Shown here in pieces: positions 8,367 to 16,728 of a DNA stretch of 64,000 nucleotides; the stretch's first letter is position 1; each line of letters begins with the position of its first letter. The notes below the pieces were generated by a model. The model was not told the origin of the DNA. It searched no databases and was given only the letters and a program-made list of their open reading frames with translations. The DNA comes from an uncultured Lachnospira sp. GTDB lineage: Bacteria > Bacillota > Clostridia > Lachnospirales > Lachnospiraceae. The stretch is from assembly GCA_934343805.1 (NCBI GenBank), contig CAKRIN010000010.1, positions 29,482-93,481 on the forward strand. The letters run 5' to 3'. Both the position numbers and the translations under genes were made by a program.

Positions 8367-9195
8367 TAGTATAAACCTCCTCAATGATATTGTTTGGGGT
8401 TGATGCCCCTGCTGTAATACCTATGCAGTCTGACGATTCAAGCTTATCCAGCTCAAGGCCGCTAAGAGTCTGAATGTAAAAGGTGTTCTGACATTCCATC
8501 TTGCAGATCTCATACAGTTTACGAGTGTTTGAACTACTGCTGTCCCCTATAACAATCATAGCATCAGCTCTCTGGGCTATCTGTCTCGCCTCACTCTGAC
8601 GCTCCTCAGTCGCATTACAAATCGTATTACTAATGTTAATATTGTAACCTTTTTTCTGTATAATTTCAACTAAATCTTGAAATTTCTTGTAATTAAATGT
8701 CGTCTGCGATACAACACATACCTTTTTAGTACTGTCCAGTTTCAATTCTTCTGCTTTCTCTACTGAATCAATAACATATACAGGTGTTTCAGACCAGCCC
8801 ATTATCCCCTCAACTTCTGGATGATTTTCATTTCCAATTATGACTATCTGGTCTCCTGCCTTACTTGCATCTTTAACAATCTTGTGAATTTTTAACACAA
8901 ACGGACACGTTGCATCCACAATAGAAGCACCGCTGGATTTAATAGATTCATATACCGCTTTTGACACTCCGTGTGATCTTATTATCACAGTTGAATCATC
9001 CGGTGACTCTATTTCTGATATATCATTAATTGCTTTAATGCCCTTAGACTCAAGATCTTTCACAACCTCTGTATTGTGAATAATAGGGCCATAAGTGTAT
9101 ACATTTTTATTATCAGCTTCTGAATACACTGTATTCATGGCACGCTGGACTCCAAAGCAGAATCCCGCCGACTTGGCAAGTATTACCTCTTTCAA
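8332..9195 (-). CDS. ispH: IspH, 4-hydroxy-3-methylbut-2-enyl diphosphate reductase
   Basis: IspH catalyses the last step of the MEP pathway, reducing HMBPP to IPP and DMAPP with a 4Fe-4S cluster. The three cluster cysteines are visible in SAGFCFGVQRAM (residue 13), DATCPFV (near 96) and NTICNATEERQ (near 193). ITAGASTPNNIIEEV near the end is the conserved substrate-binding motif. The start is a TTG at 9195, directly after the cmk stop codon, so translation is coupled to cmk. At 287 residues it is a standalone IspH rather than the IspH-S1 fusion seen in relatives. Confidence 0.95.
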   Translation of the reverse strand: MKEVILAKSAGFCFGVQRAMNTVYSEADNKNVYTYGPIIHNTEVVKDLESKGIKAINDISEIESPDDSTVIIRSHGVSKAVYESIKSSGASIVDATCPFVLKIHKIVKDASKAGDQIVIIGNENHPEVEGIMGWSETPVYVIDSVEKAEELKLDSTKKVCVVSQTTFNYKKFQDLVEIIQKKGYNINISNTICNATEERQSEARQIAQRADAMIVIGDSSSSNTRKLYEICKMECQNTFYIQTLSGLELDKLESSDCIGITAGASTPNNIIEEVYTNVRRKLCTDVR

Positions 9196-9867
9196 TTACT
9201 TTCCCGCCTTTTTATCATCAATTATTTTTCTCAACGCTTCAACAACCTGTTCAATATTCATATCTGATGTATCAACAAGAACTGCGTCATCAGCCTGCTT
9301 TAAAGGAGATATTTCTCTATTCATATCTTCATAGTCTCTTTTTTCTATGTCTTCCTTTATAGCTTCGTAATCACACTTCTCGCCTTTTCCAACAAGTTCA
9401 TCATATCTTCTCTTAGCTCTTGCATCTGAACTTGCTGTAAGATATATCTTTGCAAATGCATCTGGAAGTACTGTTGTTCCTATATCTCTTCCATCCATAA
9501 TAACATCTGTCTTCTTTGCAAGTTCTCTTTGTAATGTAAGGAGTTTGCTTCTTACCGCAGCATACTTAGATGTCTTTGATGCCATCTTTCCTGTTTCTTC
9601 AGTTCTTAAGAGTGATGTTACATTTTTCCCATTAAGAATAACCTGCTGTACTCCATCTATATATTCAATGCTTATGTCAATATCATTAACTGAATTGTTA
9701 ATTGCGTTCTCGTCAAGAGGATCTATTCCTTTCTGTGAAAAGAATACAGCCATTGCTCTGTACATTGCCCCTGTATCTACATAAACATATCCCAGTTCCT
9801 TTGCCAGTAATTTTGCTATTGTGCTTTTTCCTGCTCCTGCAGGTCCGTCAATTGCTATTGATCCCAT
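9196..9867 (-). CDS. cmk: Cytidylate kinase
   Basis: Cmk phosphorylates CMP and dCMP for nucleotide synthesis. The P-loop is at the start, IAIDGPAGAGKSTIAKLLA, followed by YVDTGAMYRA (CMP-binding) and MDGRDIGTTVLPDA (the conserved GRDIGT motif). The LID-type region RAKRRYDEL is present. Length 223 is normal. A clear AAAAGGAGAT precedes the ATG. It sits between the YtfP-like flavoprotein and ispH, a conserved clostridial order, and all four genes down to rpsA look like one operon. Confidence 0.95.
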   Translation of the reverse strand: MGSIAIDGPAGAGKSTIAKLLAKELGYVYVDTGAMYRAMAVFFSQKGIDPLDENAINNSVNDIDISIEYIDGVQQVILNGKNVTSLLRTEETGKMASKTSKYAAVRSKLLTLQRELAKKTDVIMDGRDIGTTVLPDAFAKIYLTASSDARAKRRYDELVGKGEKCDYEAIKEDIEKRDYEDMNREISPLKQADDAVLVDTSDMNIEQVVEALRKIIDDKKAGK

Positions 9868-9895
9868 ATCCTAATCTCCTTTTTATTAATATATA

Positions 9896-11131
9896 TCAAA
9901 TGTGGCTGGCTGCAGCATAGGCTGTTGACCATGCAACCTGCAGATTAAATCCGCCTGTTACAGCATCAACGTCCAGCACCTCACCTGCAAAATACACATT
10001 TTTAACAAGTTTTGATTCCATAGTTGTAGGATTAATTTCTTTAACATTAACCCCACCATGTGTAATAATTGCCTCATTAAAACCTCTTGTTGATGTTACT
10101 GTCATATCAAAATTCTTTAACAGTCTTACAAGTCTCTGTCTTTCTTCCCTGGTCACTTCATTAACTTTTTTATCAGGTTTTATTTCTGATAACATAACAA
10201 CAACCGGAATCAATTTCTTAGGAAGAAGTTCATCCAGAGAGTTCTTAAATGCCTTATTCTGTTCTTTCGAGAAATCGCGAAGTATTCTCTCATCAAGCTG
10301 TTCCTGTGTTATTGCCGGCTTCAAATCAATGCAAAGCCGCAGAGGTCTGTCTTTTACAATCCCCGTTATAACACTGCTTGCACTAAGAATAACAGGCCCG
10401 CTTACACCAAAATGAGTAAAAAGCATTTCACCGAAATCTGAAAATACTTCTTTGTTACCATCAAAAAATGTAACTGAAACATTTTTCAGGCTAAGTCCCA
10501 TAAGAAGTTCTTCCCATTCCTCCCTTACATTAAGAGGAACAAGAGCTGGAAGAATCTGTTCAACGCTATGTCCAAGAGATTTTGCAAATCTGTATCCATC
10601 TCCAGTCGAACCAGTTGATGCATAAGAATTACCGCCCGTTGCAATTACACACGCATCCGCTTTTATGGTATATGTATGTGACACATCCTTAACTGTAACC
10701 GAAGCAAATTTCCCATCTGCCTGCTCCACTGAAACCACCTGTGTGTCAAGCAGTACTCTTACTCCAAGCTTTTTCATCTGTCTTGACAATGCAGATATTA
10801 CATCTGAGGAGTGATCCGATTCAGGGAACACCCTGTTTCCCCGTTCTATTTTAAATCTTAATCCAAGCTCATCAAAGAACCCCATGCAGTCATAGTTACT
10901 GAATCCCCGTAACGAACTGTACATGAACTTTTTATTTGTCACAATGCTGTTAAATATATCTTCCTCATCTCCGGCATTGGTAAAATTACATCTTCCTTTG
11001 CCTGTAATAAACAGCTTCTTGCCAAGCTTTTCATTCTTCTCAATCAATGTAACTTCATTATTATTCCTTGCGGCAATTATCGCCGCCATCATTCCTGCCG
11101 CACCGCCACCAATTATTAAAACACTGCTCAT
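9896..11131 (-). CDS. HI0933/YtfP-family NAD(P)/FAD-dependent oxidoreductase
   Basis: This 411-residue flavoprotein starts with the FAD-binding Rossmann motif IIGGGAAGMMAAIIAARN, then GKKLFITGKGRCNFTN, the hallmark of the HI0933 family. A second dinucleotide-binding signature, VIATGGNSYASTGSTGDGY, follows. The C-terminus GGFNLQVAWSTAYAAA completes the FAD site. The physiological substrate of the family is not established. It precedes cmk by 28 bases and follows the RpiR gene by 11, in a gene order conserved in Clostridia. Confidence 0.88.
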   Translation of the reverse strand: MSSVLIIGGGAAGMMAAIIAARNNNEVTLIEKNEKLGKKLFITGKGRCNFTNAGDEEDIFNSIVTNKKFMYSSLRGFSNYDCMGFFDELGLRFKIERGNRVFPESDHSSDVISALSRQMKKLGVRVLLDTQVVSVEQADGKFASVTVKDVSHTYTIKADACVIATGGNSYASTGSTGDGYRFAKSLGHSVEQILPALVPLNVREEWEELLMGLSLKNVSVTFFDGNKEVFSDFGEMLFTHFGVSGPVILSASSVITGIVKDRPLRLCIDLKPAITQEQLDERILRDFSKEQNKAFKNSLDELLPKKLIPVVVMLSEIKPDKKVNEVTREERQRLVRLLKNFDMTVTSTRGFNEAIITHGGVNVKEINPTTMESKLVKNVYFAGEVLDVDAVTGGFNLQVAWSTAYAAASHI

Positions 11132-11142
11132 TCTATTCTCTC

Positions 11143-12093
11143 TTATCTGACACTTTTGTATTGTGCCGTATTATCCATATTCTTCAATTCAGCAACAACA
11201 TCTTCATCAAGCATATTAATCTCGTCATTTCCTGTATACTGGAAATTATCAATTACTGAATTAAGCATTTCAATATTTTTTACTACTTCATCGCTCTTTC
11301 TAATGCATAATGAAACTATCAAAGCATTAATAAGACTCATTGGTGCGACCATAGAATCTACTATTGAAGCCATATCACTTCTTGCAAACAGATTACATGA
11401 TGAATACATATTCATAGGTGAATGCACCGAATCAGTAATTGATATAACTCTTGCATTTCTGTTATTTGCAAATTCCATTGCTTTTAATGTCCTCATGGAA
11501 TACCTTGGAAAGCTTATTCCAATAACAACATCCTTCTCTCCCACATACATCATCTGCTCAAACAGTTCATTTGAATTACTTGTTCTTATCACATTCACAT
11601 TTTTCTTGATCATCTTAAGATAATACCCAAGAAAATCTGCAAGAGGCTTACATGTACGTACCCCTATAATATATATATTGTCTGCATTAAGGATGTCTTC
11701 TACAGCCATATCAAATGCTTTAAAATCCATATGTTCAAGCGTATGTTCTATCTTTCTTGCATCCATCATCATCACGTTGCTAAGAACCATATTAGTAGAC
11801 ATGCCCGCCCCTAGAACATCAATCTTTTCAAACGAATGTATCTTTTCCTGGACAATATTCTCCAATGATCTCTGAAATTCCGGATACCCCCTAAAACCTA
11901 ACGCAGCCGGAAATCTCACTACTGTTGATTCACTTACGCCAACTTCTTTTCCAAGACCTGATGCCGTGAGAAAAGCACATTTTTCATAGTTTGAAAGTAT
12001 ATATTCTGCAATCTTTTTATGCCCCTTGCTAAGGTTCTTCATTCTGCCACGAATAAGGCTTAATACATCTGCACTATCTTCCATATCACTCAT
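11143..12093 (-). CDS. MurR/RpiR-family transcriptional regulator
   Basis: The protein (316 residues) has an N-terminal RpiR-type helix-turn-helix (about 12-85; LTASGLGKEVGVSESTVVRF) and a C-terminal SIS sugar-phosphate-binding domain (about 125-260; NADNIYIIGVRTCKPLADFL). Such proteins sense phosphosugars and control sugar or wall-recycling genes. Its start codon overlaps the stop of the upstream gene by eight bases, indicating coupling to that unknown protein. No obvious sugar gene is adjacent, so the target is unclear. Confidence 0.85.
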   Translation of the reverse strand: MSDMEDSADVLSLIRGRMKNLSKGHKKIAEYILSNYEKCAFLTASGLGKEVGVSESTVVRFPAALGFRGYPEFQRSLENIVQEKIHSFEKIDVLGAGMSTNMVLSNVMMMDARKIEHTLEHMDFKAFDMAVEDILNADNIYIIGVRTCKPLADFLGYYLKMIKKNVNVIRTSNSNELFEQMMYVGEKDVVIGISFPRYSMRTLKAMEFANNRNARVISITDSVHSPMNMYSSCNLFARSDMASIVDSMVAPMSLINALIVSLCIRKSDEVVKNIEMLNSVIDNFQYTGNDEINMLDEDVVAELKNMDNTAQYKSVR

Positions 12094-12706
12094 TTTCTAT
12101 AAAAAGTTCGCTAAAATATGGCAATTCTTTTATCCAATCACAGAATTCATGCCATTCAGCAAGCTTATGACCCTTTCTGGAATAATATATCCCAACAAGA
12201 TTCTCATAATTGAGAGTACATGTTCTCATCTGGTTATAGCTTTCTGGAAGAAGCTGTATCATGCTGTACCATAGGTTCTTATCCTTATTCTCCACAAACT
12301 CTGTTCTGATACTTTCAAGAAAATCAATATTCTTCTGCATCATTCCGAGTGCTGCATCTGTCATATGATCTGTACTAAAATCAGACATTTCAAAAGGCTT
12401 GCTATGAATCTTATGCATTGTACTTGTTGAGTTAGCAACTGTTCCAACCTTATATGTATCATATTCCTTCCACCAGTAAAGTGGTGCGGTAATATCTACT
12501 GTAACAAATATCTGTCTTATGAACTTTCTATGATCCGAACCCGCTTTGCACAATCTCTTGGCAAGATCAAGGTCATTAGGACCAAAAACAAAATTTCCAT
12601 TCTCATCAAAACTGCTATCCATTCTTGCCCAGCTGTTCATCGGGTTTCTGGCACCTCTGATAGCATTATTCATATTCATAACTTCAAATCGTTCTAACTT
12701 AATCAC
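12086..12706 (-). CDS. Conserved hypothetical protein, possibly a ThyX-like fold without catalytic residues
   Basis: I do not have a firm family for this 206-residue cytoplasmic protein. The stretch KEYDTYKVGTVANSTSTMH resembles in spacing the ThyX signature RHRxxSxNExSxR(Y) of flavin-dependent thymidylate synthase, but the key Arg, His and Tyr positions are replaced by Thr, Tyr, Lys, Met and His. It is also rich in aromatic residues (APLYWWKEYD). It begins with GTG at 12706, seven bases after AAAGGAG. It overlaps the RpiR gene and leads that operon. If the resemblance is real, it is a ThyX relative that lost catalysis; otherwise it is simply unknown. Confidence 0.6.
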   Translation of the reverse strand: MIKLERFEVMNMNNAIRGARNPMNSWARMDSSFDENGNFVFGPNDLDLAKRLCKAGSDHRKFIRQIFVTVDITAPLYWWKEYDTYKVGTVANSTSTMHKIHSKPFEMSDFSTDHMTDAALGMMQKNIDFLESIRTEFVENKDKNLWYSMIQLLPESYNQMRTCTLNYENLVGIYYSRKGHKLAEWHEFCDWIKELPYFSELFIENE

Positions 12707-12802
12707 AATTGTGCTCCTTTGATTTAATTATGCTTTTTAATTTTACATGCAAAATGAATTTATATCAAGAAAAACATTCTGGATTACAGGCTTGCTGCCT
12801 GC

Positions 12803-12843
12803 AAAAAAAGACCGCCACATACGCTTTTGCGCACATGACGGCC
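12803..12843 (-). terminator. Intrinsic terminator of the decarboxylase operon
   Basis: On the minus strand a 14-bp stem (GCCGTCATGTGCGC with GCGTATGTGGCGGT, several G-U pairs) and an AAAA loop is followed by seven T residues, immediately after the oadA stop codon. Confidence 0.88.
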
Positions 12844-12857
12844 GTTATTATTAATTA

Positions 12858-14276
12858 TTAGACTGGATAAGCCTTATTAGCTGTATCTGCCTTTGCAGGA
12901 TCAACCTTTGTCTGCTGAGCTTCTCTATACTTGAAGAACTCTGTCGCAACCTGTGGGAATAATGCATATGAAAGCACATCCTCATCCTGCTGCTTGTACT
13001 GCTGTACAATTGGATCATTCTTGAATTTCTCAAGCTGTGGTTCAATCAAGTCAGCTGGACGGCATGTAATAGGCTTTGTATCACCGATAGCCTTCTTCTG
13101 AACCTCTGGATTGAATGGCTTGATTGTCTGACCAAATTCACCAGCAAGAACTTTCTTAGATTCCTTAGTAATCATCTTGTATCTCTCGCCCTGTAATACA
13201 TTAAGAACAGCCTGAGTACCAACAATCTGTGATGAAGGAGTAACAAGAGGTGGTTCACCATAGTCCTTACGAACTCTTGGGATTTCCTCTAATACATCTC
13301 TGTACTTATCCTCTGCACCAGCTTCCTTAAGCTGTGATACAAGGTTAGAAAGCATTCCTCCTGGAACCTGATAAAGTAATGTCTTGATATTAACACCAAG
13401 AACCTTAGTGTTCATAAGTCCGCTCTTTAATGCTTCCTCACGCATTGGCTGGAAGTAATCAGCTATTTCTGCAAGAAGATTCTGATCAAGACCAGTATCA
13501 TACTGAGTACCCTTAAATGTCTCAACCATAACCTCTGTAGCAGGCTGTGATGTTCCCATTGAGAATGGTGACATAGCTGTATCAATAATATCAGCACCAG
13601 CTTCTACTGCCTTTAAGTAAGTCATTGAAGCAACACCAGATGTATAATGTGTATGCATCTGGATAGGAAGTGATGAACCATCCTTTAATGCCTGTACAAG
13701 CTCTGTAGCCTTGTATGGAAGTAAAAGTCCAGCCATATCCTTGATACAGATAGAATCTGCACCCATGTCTTCAATTCTCTTAGCTGTCTCTTTCCAGTAA
13801 TCAAGTGTATAAGCATCACCTAATGTATAAGAAAGAGCAATCTGAGCATGTCCTTTTTCCTTCTTGGCAGCCTTAACAGCTGTCTCTAAGTTTCTTAAAT
13901 CATTAAAGCAGTCGAAAATACGGATAATATCAATACCGTTAGCAATTGACTTCTGAACAAAGTACTCAACTACATCATCTGCATAATGATTGTAACCTAA
14001 TATATTCTGTCCTCTGAAAAGCATCTGAAGCTTAGTATTCTTGAATCCATCTCTAAGCTTACGAAGTCTTTCCCATGGATCTTCCTTAAGGAATCTGAGT
14101 GAAGCATCAAATGTAGCTCCTCCCCAGCACTCTACTGAATGATAACCAACCTTATCCATCTTATCTACGATAGGAAGCATCTGCTCTGTTGTCATTCTTG
14201 TAGCTATAAGAGACTGATGTGCATCACGCAATACTGTCTCTGTAATCTTTAAAGGTTTTTTAACCTGTTCTGCCAT
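12858..14276 (-). CDS. oadA: OadA/PycB-type oxaloacetate decarboxylase (5S carboxyltransferase) subunit
   Basis: This cytoplasmic TIM-barrel carboxyltransferase moves CO2 between oxaloacetate/pyruvate and carboxybiotin. TETVLRDAHQSLIATRMTT near residue 12 is the DRDAHQSL metal/substrate motif, ECWGGATFDASLRFL follows, and MHTHYTSGVASMTYLKAVEAG supplies the metal-binding histidines and the SGxA region. At 472 residues it ends before a biotin domain; the carrier is the separate 121-residue protein of this operon. RBS AAAAGGAGG is strong. It is the last gene of the five-gene operon, 12 bases after oadB. It could work as oxaloacetate decarboxylase or as the 5S half of a transcarboxylase. Confidence 0.93.
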   Translation of the reverse strand: MAEQVKKPLKITETVLRDAHQSLIATRMTTEQMLPIVDKMDKVGYHSVECWGGATFDASLRFLKEDPWERLRKLRDGFKNTKLQMLFRGQNILGYNHYADDVVEYFVQKSIANGIDIIRIFDCFNDLRNLETAVKAAKKEKGHAQIALSYTLGDAYTLDYWKETAKRIEDMGADSICIKDMAGLLLPYKATELVQALKDGSSLPIQMHTHYTSGVASMTYLKAVEAGADIIDTAMSPFSMGTSQPATEVMVETFKGTQYDTGLDQNLLAEIADYFQPMREEALKSGLMNTKVLGVNIKTLLYQVPGGMLSNLVSQLKEAGAEDKYRDVLEEIPRVRKDYGEPPLVTPSSQIVGTQAVLNVLQGERYKMITKESKKVLAGEFGQTIKPFNPEVQKKAIGDTKPITCRPADLIEPQLEKFKNDPIVQQYKQQDEDVLSYALFPQVATEFFKYREAQQTKVDPAKADTANKAYPV

Positions 14277-14288
14277 AATATCCTCCTT

Positions 14289-15440
14289 TTACATAACACC
14301 AAACATGGCCATAAATGTACCAGCTGCAACCGCTGTACCAATAACACCGGCAACATTAGGTCCCATAGCATGCATAAGAAGGAAGTTAGAAGGATCTGCC
14401 TTAGAACCAACCTTCTGTGAAACTCTGGCTGCCATAGGAACCGCAGATACACCTGCTGAACCAATAAGTGGATTAACCTTGCCATGTGTAACAAGACACA
14501 TAATCTTACCAAACAATACACCTGCTGCCGTACCAAATGCGAATGCAATAAGGCCCAGAGCAACAATCTTTAATGTATCAAGGTTAAGGAATGCTTCTGC
14601 ACTTGTAGTAGCACCTACTGATGTTCCAAGGATAATAACTACAATATACATAAGTGCGTTAGAAGCAGTCTCTGCAAGCTGCTTAACAACTCCGCTCTCC
14701 TTGAAAAGGTTACCTAACATAAGCATACCAACAAGTGGTGCTGTTGTAGGAAGAATAAGTACTACAACTACTGTAACTACTATAGGGAAGAGAATCTTCT
14801 CAAGCTTAGAAACAGGTCTTAACTGTTCCATCTTAACTTCTCTTTCCTTCTTAGTTGTTAAAAGCTTCATAATTGGTGGCTGGATAATTGGAACCAGTGA
14901 CATATATGAATATGCAGCTACTGCAATAGGTCCCATATACTTAGTCTGACCAAGTTTACCTGCAAGGAATATTGATGTAGGACCATCAGCACCACCAATG
15001 ATTGATATAGCTGCTGCTGCCTTGTCTGGGAATCCCATAAGAACAGCCATAAGGTATGCTGCAAAGATACCAAACTGAGCTGCTGCACCAAGCAGGAAAC
15101 TTGCCGGGTTAGCAATCAATGGACCAAAATCAGTCATGGCACCAACACCTAAGAAAATAAGTGATGGTAAAATACTCCATTCATCAAGTAAATAGAAATA
15201 ATGTAACAAACCACCTACACCGTTACTTGAATCCTCTATTGCTAACATAATGTCAGGATAAAGGTTTACAAGAAGCATACCAAAAGAAATAGGTACTAAG
15301 AGCAGAGGTTCATATTCTTCTTTAATTGCAAGATAAAGGAAAACAAACGCAACCAGAACCATAAGGTAATTACCCCATGTAAGTCCGAAAAATGCACTCT
15401 GGTGAACGAGGTTTCCTAAAGTTGTTATAATATAACTCAT
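14289..15440 (-). CDS. oadB: OadB-type Na+-translocating decarboxylase beta subunit
   Basis: OadB is the membrane subunit (383 residues, about nine or more segments) that decarboxylates carboxybiotin and exports Na+. The conserved motif GALTDFGPLIANP appears here as GVGAMTDFGPLIANPASFL near residue 99, with the ion-site Asp; IIGGADGPTSIFLAGKL near residue 150 is the other signature, and NPLIGSAGVSAVPMAARV is in the C-terminal half. It shares the operon with biotin carrier and both carboxyltransferase types. This gives a second primary Na+ pump beside Rnf if Rnf also uses Na+. Confidence 0.95.
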   Translation of the reverse strand: MSYIITTLGNLVHQSAFFGLTWGNYLMVLVAFVFLYLAIKEEYEPLLLVPISFGMLLVNLYPDIMLAIEDSSNGVGGLLHYFYLLDEWSILPSLIFLGVGAMTDFGPLIANPASFLLGAAAQFGIFAAYLMAVLMGFPDKAAAAISIIGGADGPTSIFLAGKLGQTKYMGPIAVAAYSYMSLVPIIQPPIMKLLTTKKEREVKMEQLRPVSKLEKILFPIVVTVVVVLILPTTAPLVGMLMLGNLFKESGVVKQLAETASNALMYIVVIILGTSVGATTSAEAFLNLDTLKIVALGLIAFAFGTAAGVLFGKIMCLVTHGKVNPLIGSAGVSAVPMAARVSQKVGSKADPSNFLLMHAMGPNVAGVIGTAVAAGTFMAMFGVM

Positions 15441-15478
15441 CTTATACCTCCGTAAGTCACTTTATATCAGAATCATAA

Positions 15479-15844
15479 TTAATTTAATGAAACTAATACC
15501 TTACCTGACTCTACAGAATCACCAGCTGCACACTCAACAGTTGCAATTGTGCCATCCTGAGGAGCACAGATTTCATTCTCCATCTTCATAGCTTCAAGGA
15601 CAACTAAAACATCACCCTTCTTTACAGCAGAACCTGCTGTTGCATTAACTTTAAGAATCTTTCCTGGCATTGGAGCATTAACCTTAACTGCTCCCTGAGC
15701 ACCTGCTGGTGCTGCTGCCTTAGGTGCAGCCTTTGGAGCTGCTTTAGGAGCGGCTGCCTTAGCTGCTGGAGCTGCGCTGCCTGTTCCTTCTTCTACAGTA
15801 ACATCATATACGTTACCATTAACTGTAATTGTATAGTTCTTCAT
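15479..15844 (-). CDS. Biotin carboxyl carrier protein of the decarboxylase
   Basis: The 121-residue protein has an N-terminal MKNYTITVNGNVYDVTVEE leader, an Ala/Pro/Lys-rich flexible linker (about 22-50, repeated AAPKAA units) and a C-terminal biotinyl domain. The biotin attachment motif EAMKMENEI places biotin on the Lys near residue 87. The linker allows the biotin to swing among the carboxyltransferases and OadB. Starts at an ATG after AGGAGG. It matches the separate carrier subunits of glutaconyl-CoA and methylmalonyl-CoA decarboxylases and the 1.3S subunit of transcarboxylase. Confidence 0.95.
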   Translation of the reverse strand: MKNYTITVNGNVYDVTVEEGTGSAAPAAKAAAPKAAPKAAPKAAAPAGAQGAVKVNAPMPGKILKVNATAGSAVKKGDVLVVLEAMKMENEICAPQDGTIATVECAAGDSVESGKVLVSLN

Positions 15845-15846
15845 GA

Positions 15847-16713
15847 TTATTTCCTCCTATTATTAACCTTTCTGATTGAACGTACAACCAAACCATCTGT
15901 TGATGTTCCTTCTGATGCTGCAATTGCAGCTGTAATAACCGCAACAAGTTCAAGGTCATCAATTTCACTCTCTGAAGAGCTCTCTTCTTCACTTGATACG
16001 ATCTGTGCAATAGCATTATCAACTCCAACAGAGGCTGTGTCTTCTTTCTTTTCTTTCTTTCTGTTCTCAAATACGCTTATATACTTGAACAGAGAAATAA
16101 TAAATGAAATGAATATAAGAACTACAAATACAGTTCCCATACCAATAAGTGTATTCATTCCTGCCTTACCCATCTTCTCACCTGTTGTGTATGATGGGTT
16201 AATAGCTCCACTTTCCAGTGTGTAATCTGTATTGATTACGAATTCAAAAGAACATTTTCTCTTTTCATAAGCAAGCTTGACTGAAATTGTACACAATTCA
16301 TCAGTATCATCGCTGACCTTAACATTAATGTTCTTTAAATCAATATCCTGTTTAAGCTTTCCAAGTTCATCCTTAGTACTATTCCAGCTATTATATAATC
16401 CTATTGTTTTAACATTCATTCCCTTAGGATTAACAACATATACCTTATTATTAATCTCATCAAGAGTCTTTCCTGATTCTGCATCTGCAACAAGAGCATC
16501 TGTTCCTGATTCCCCTGAATTGCTGTCAAGGTAAAGAATCATGTCTTTTGCCCACTGCTTAAGATTATCCTCAACAACAGCAACTTCCTTATCCTTTACA
16601 GATTCCTTGGCTGCGTCAGAATCAATCTGTGTATTGCCGCAGGCTGTCATTGTGAATATGCAGACTAACATGCTAAATAACAATAAGAACTTTTTAAAAT
16701 TAGTCTTTTTCAT
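15847..16713 (-). CDS. OadG-family Na+ pump decarboxylase gamma subunit, lipoprotein-like
   Basis: The 288-residue protein starts with a lipoprotein signal (LLFSMLVCIFTMTACGN, lipobox ending at Cys 25), followed by an extracytoplasmic domain of about 150 residues. A single helix near residue 190-210 (GMGTVFVVLIFISFIISLF) and the acidic, serine-rich tail are typical of OadG gamma subunits, which assemble the carboxyltransferase onto OadB. The extra lipoprotein domain is much longer than the classic 80-residue OadG and is seen in Lachnospiraceae versions. It overlaps nothing: the carrier starts three bases after its stop. Confidence 0.82.
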   Translation of the reverse strand: MKKTNFKKFLLLFSMLVCIFTMTACGNTQIDSDAAKESVKDKEVAVVEDNLKQWAKDMILYLDSNSGESGTDALVADAESGKTLDEINNKVYVVNPKGMNVKTIGLYNSWNSTKDELGKLKQDIDLKNINVKVSDDTDELCTISVKLAYEKRKCSFEFVINTDYTLESGAINPSYTTGEKMGKAGMNTLIGMGTVFVVLIFISFIISLFKYISVFENRKKEKKEDTASVGVDNAIAQIVSSEEESSSESEIDDLELVAVITAAIAASEGTSTDGLVVRSIRKVNNRRK

Positions 16714-16728
16714 ATTGTCACCTCTTAA

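Noticed and set aside
8332..8384. Programmed frameshift producing an IspH-S1 fusion
   Set aside because: No slippery sequence was seen, and the S1 gene has its own GAGG-ATG start.
14305..14949. 214-codon plus-strand ORF inside oadB
   Set aside because: It is the antisense shadow of a conserved membrane gene; composition follows the reverse complement.
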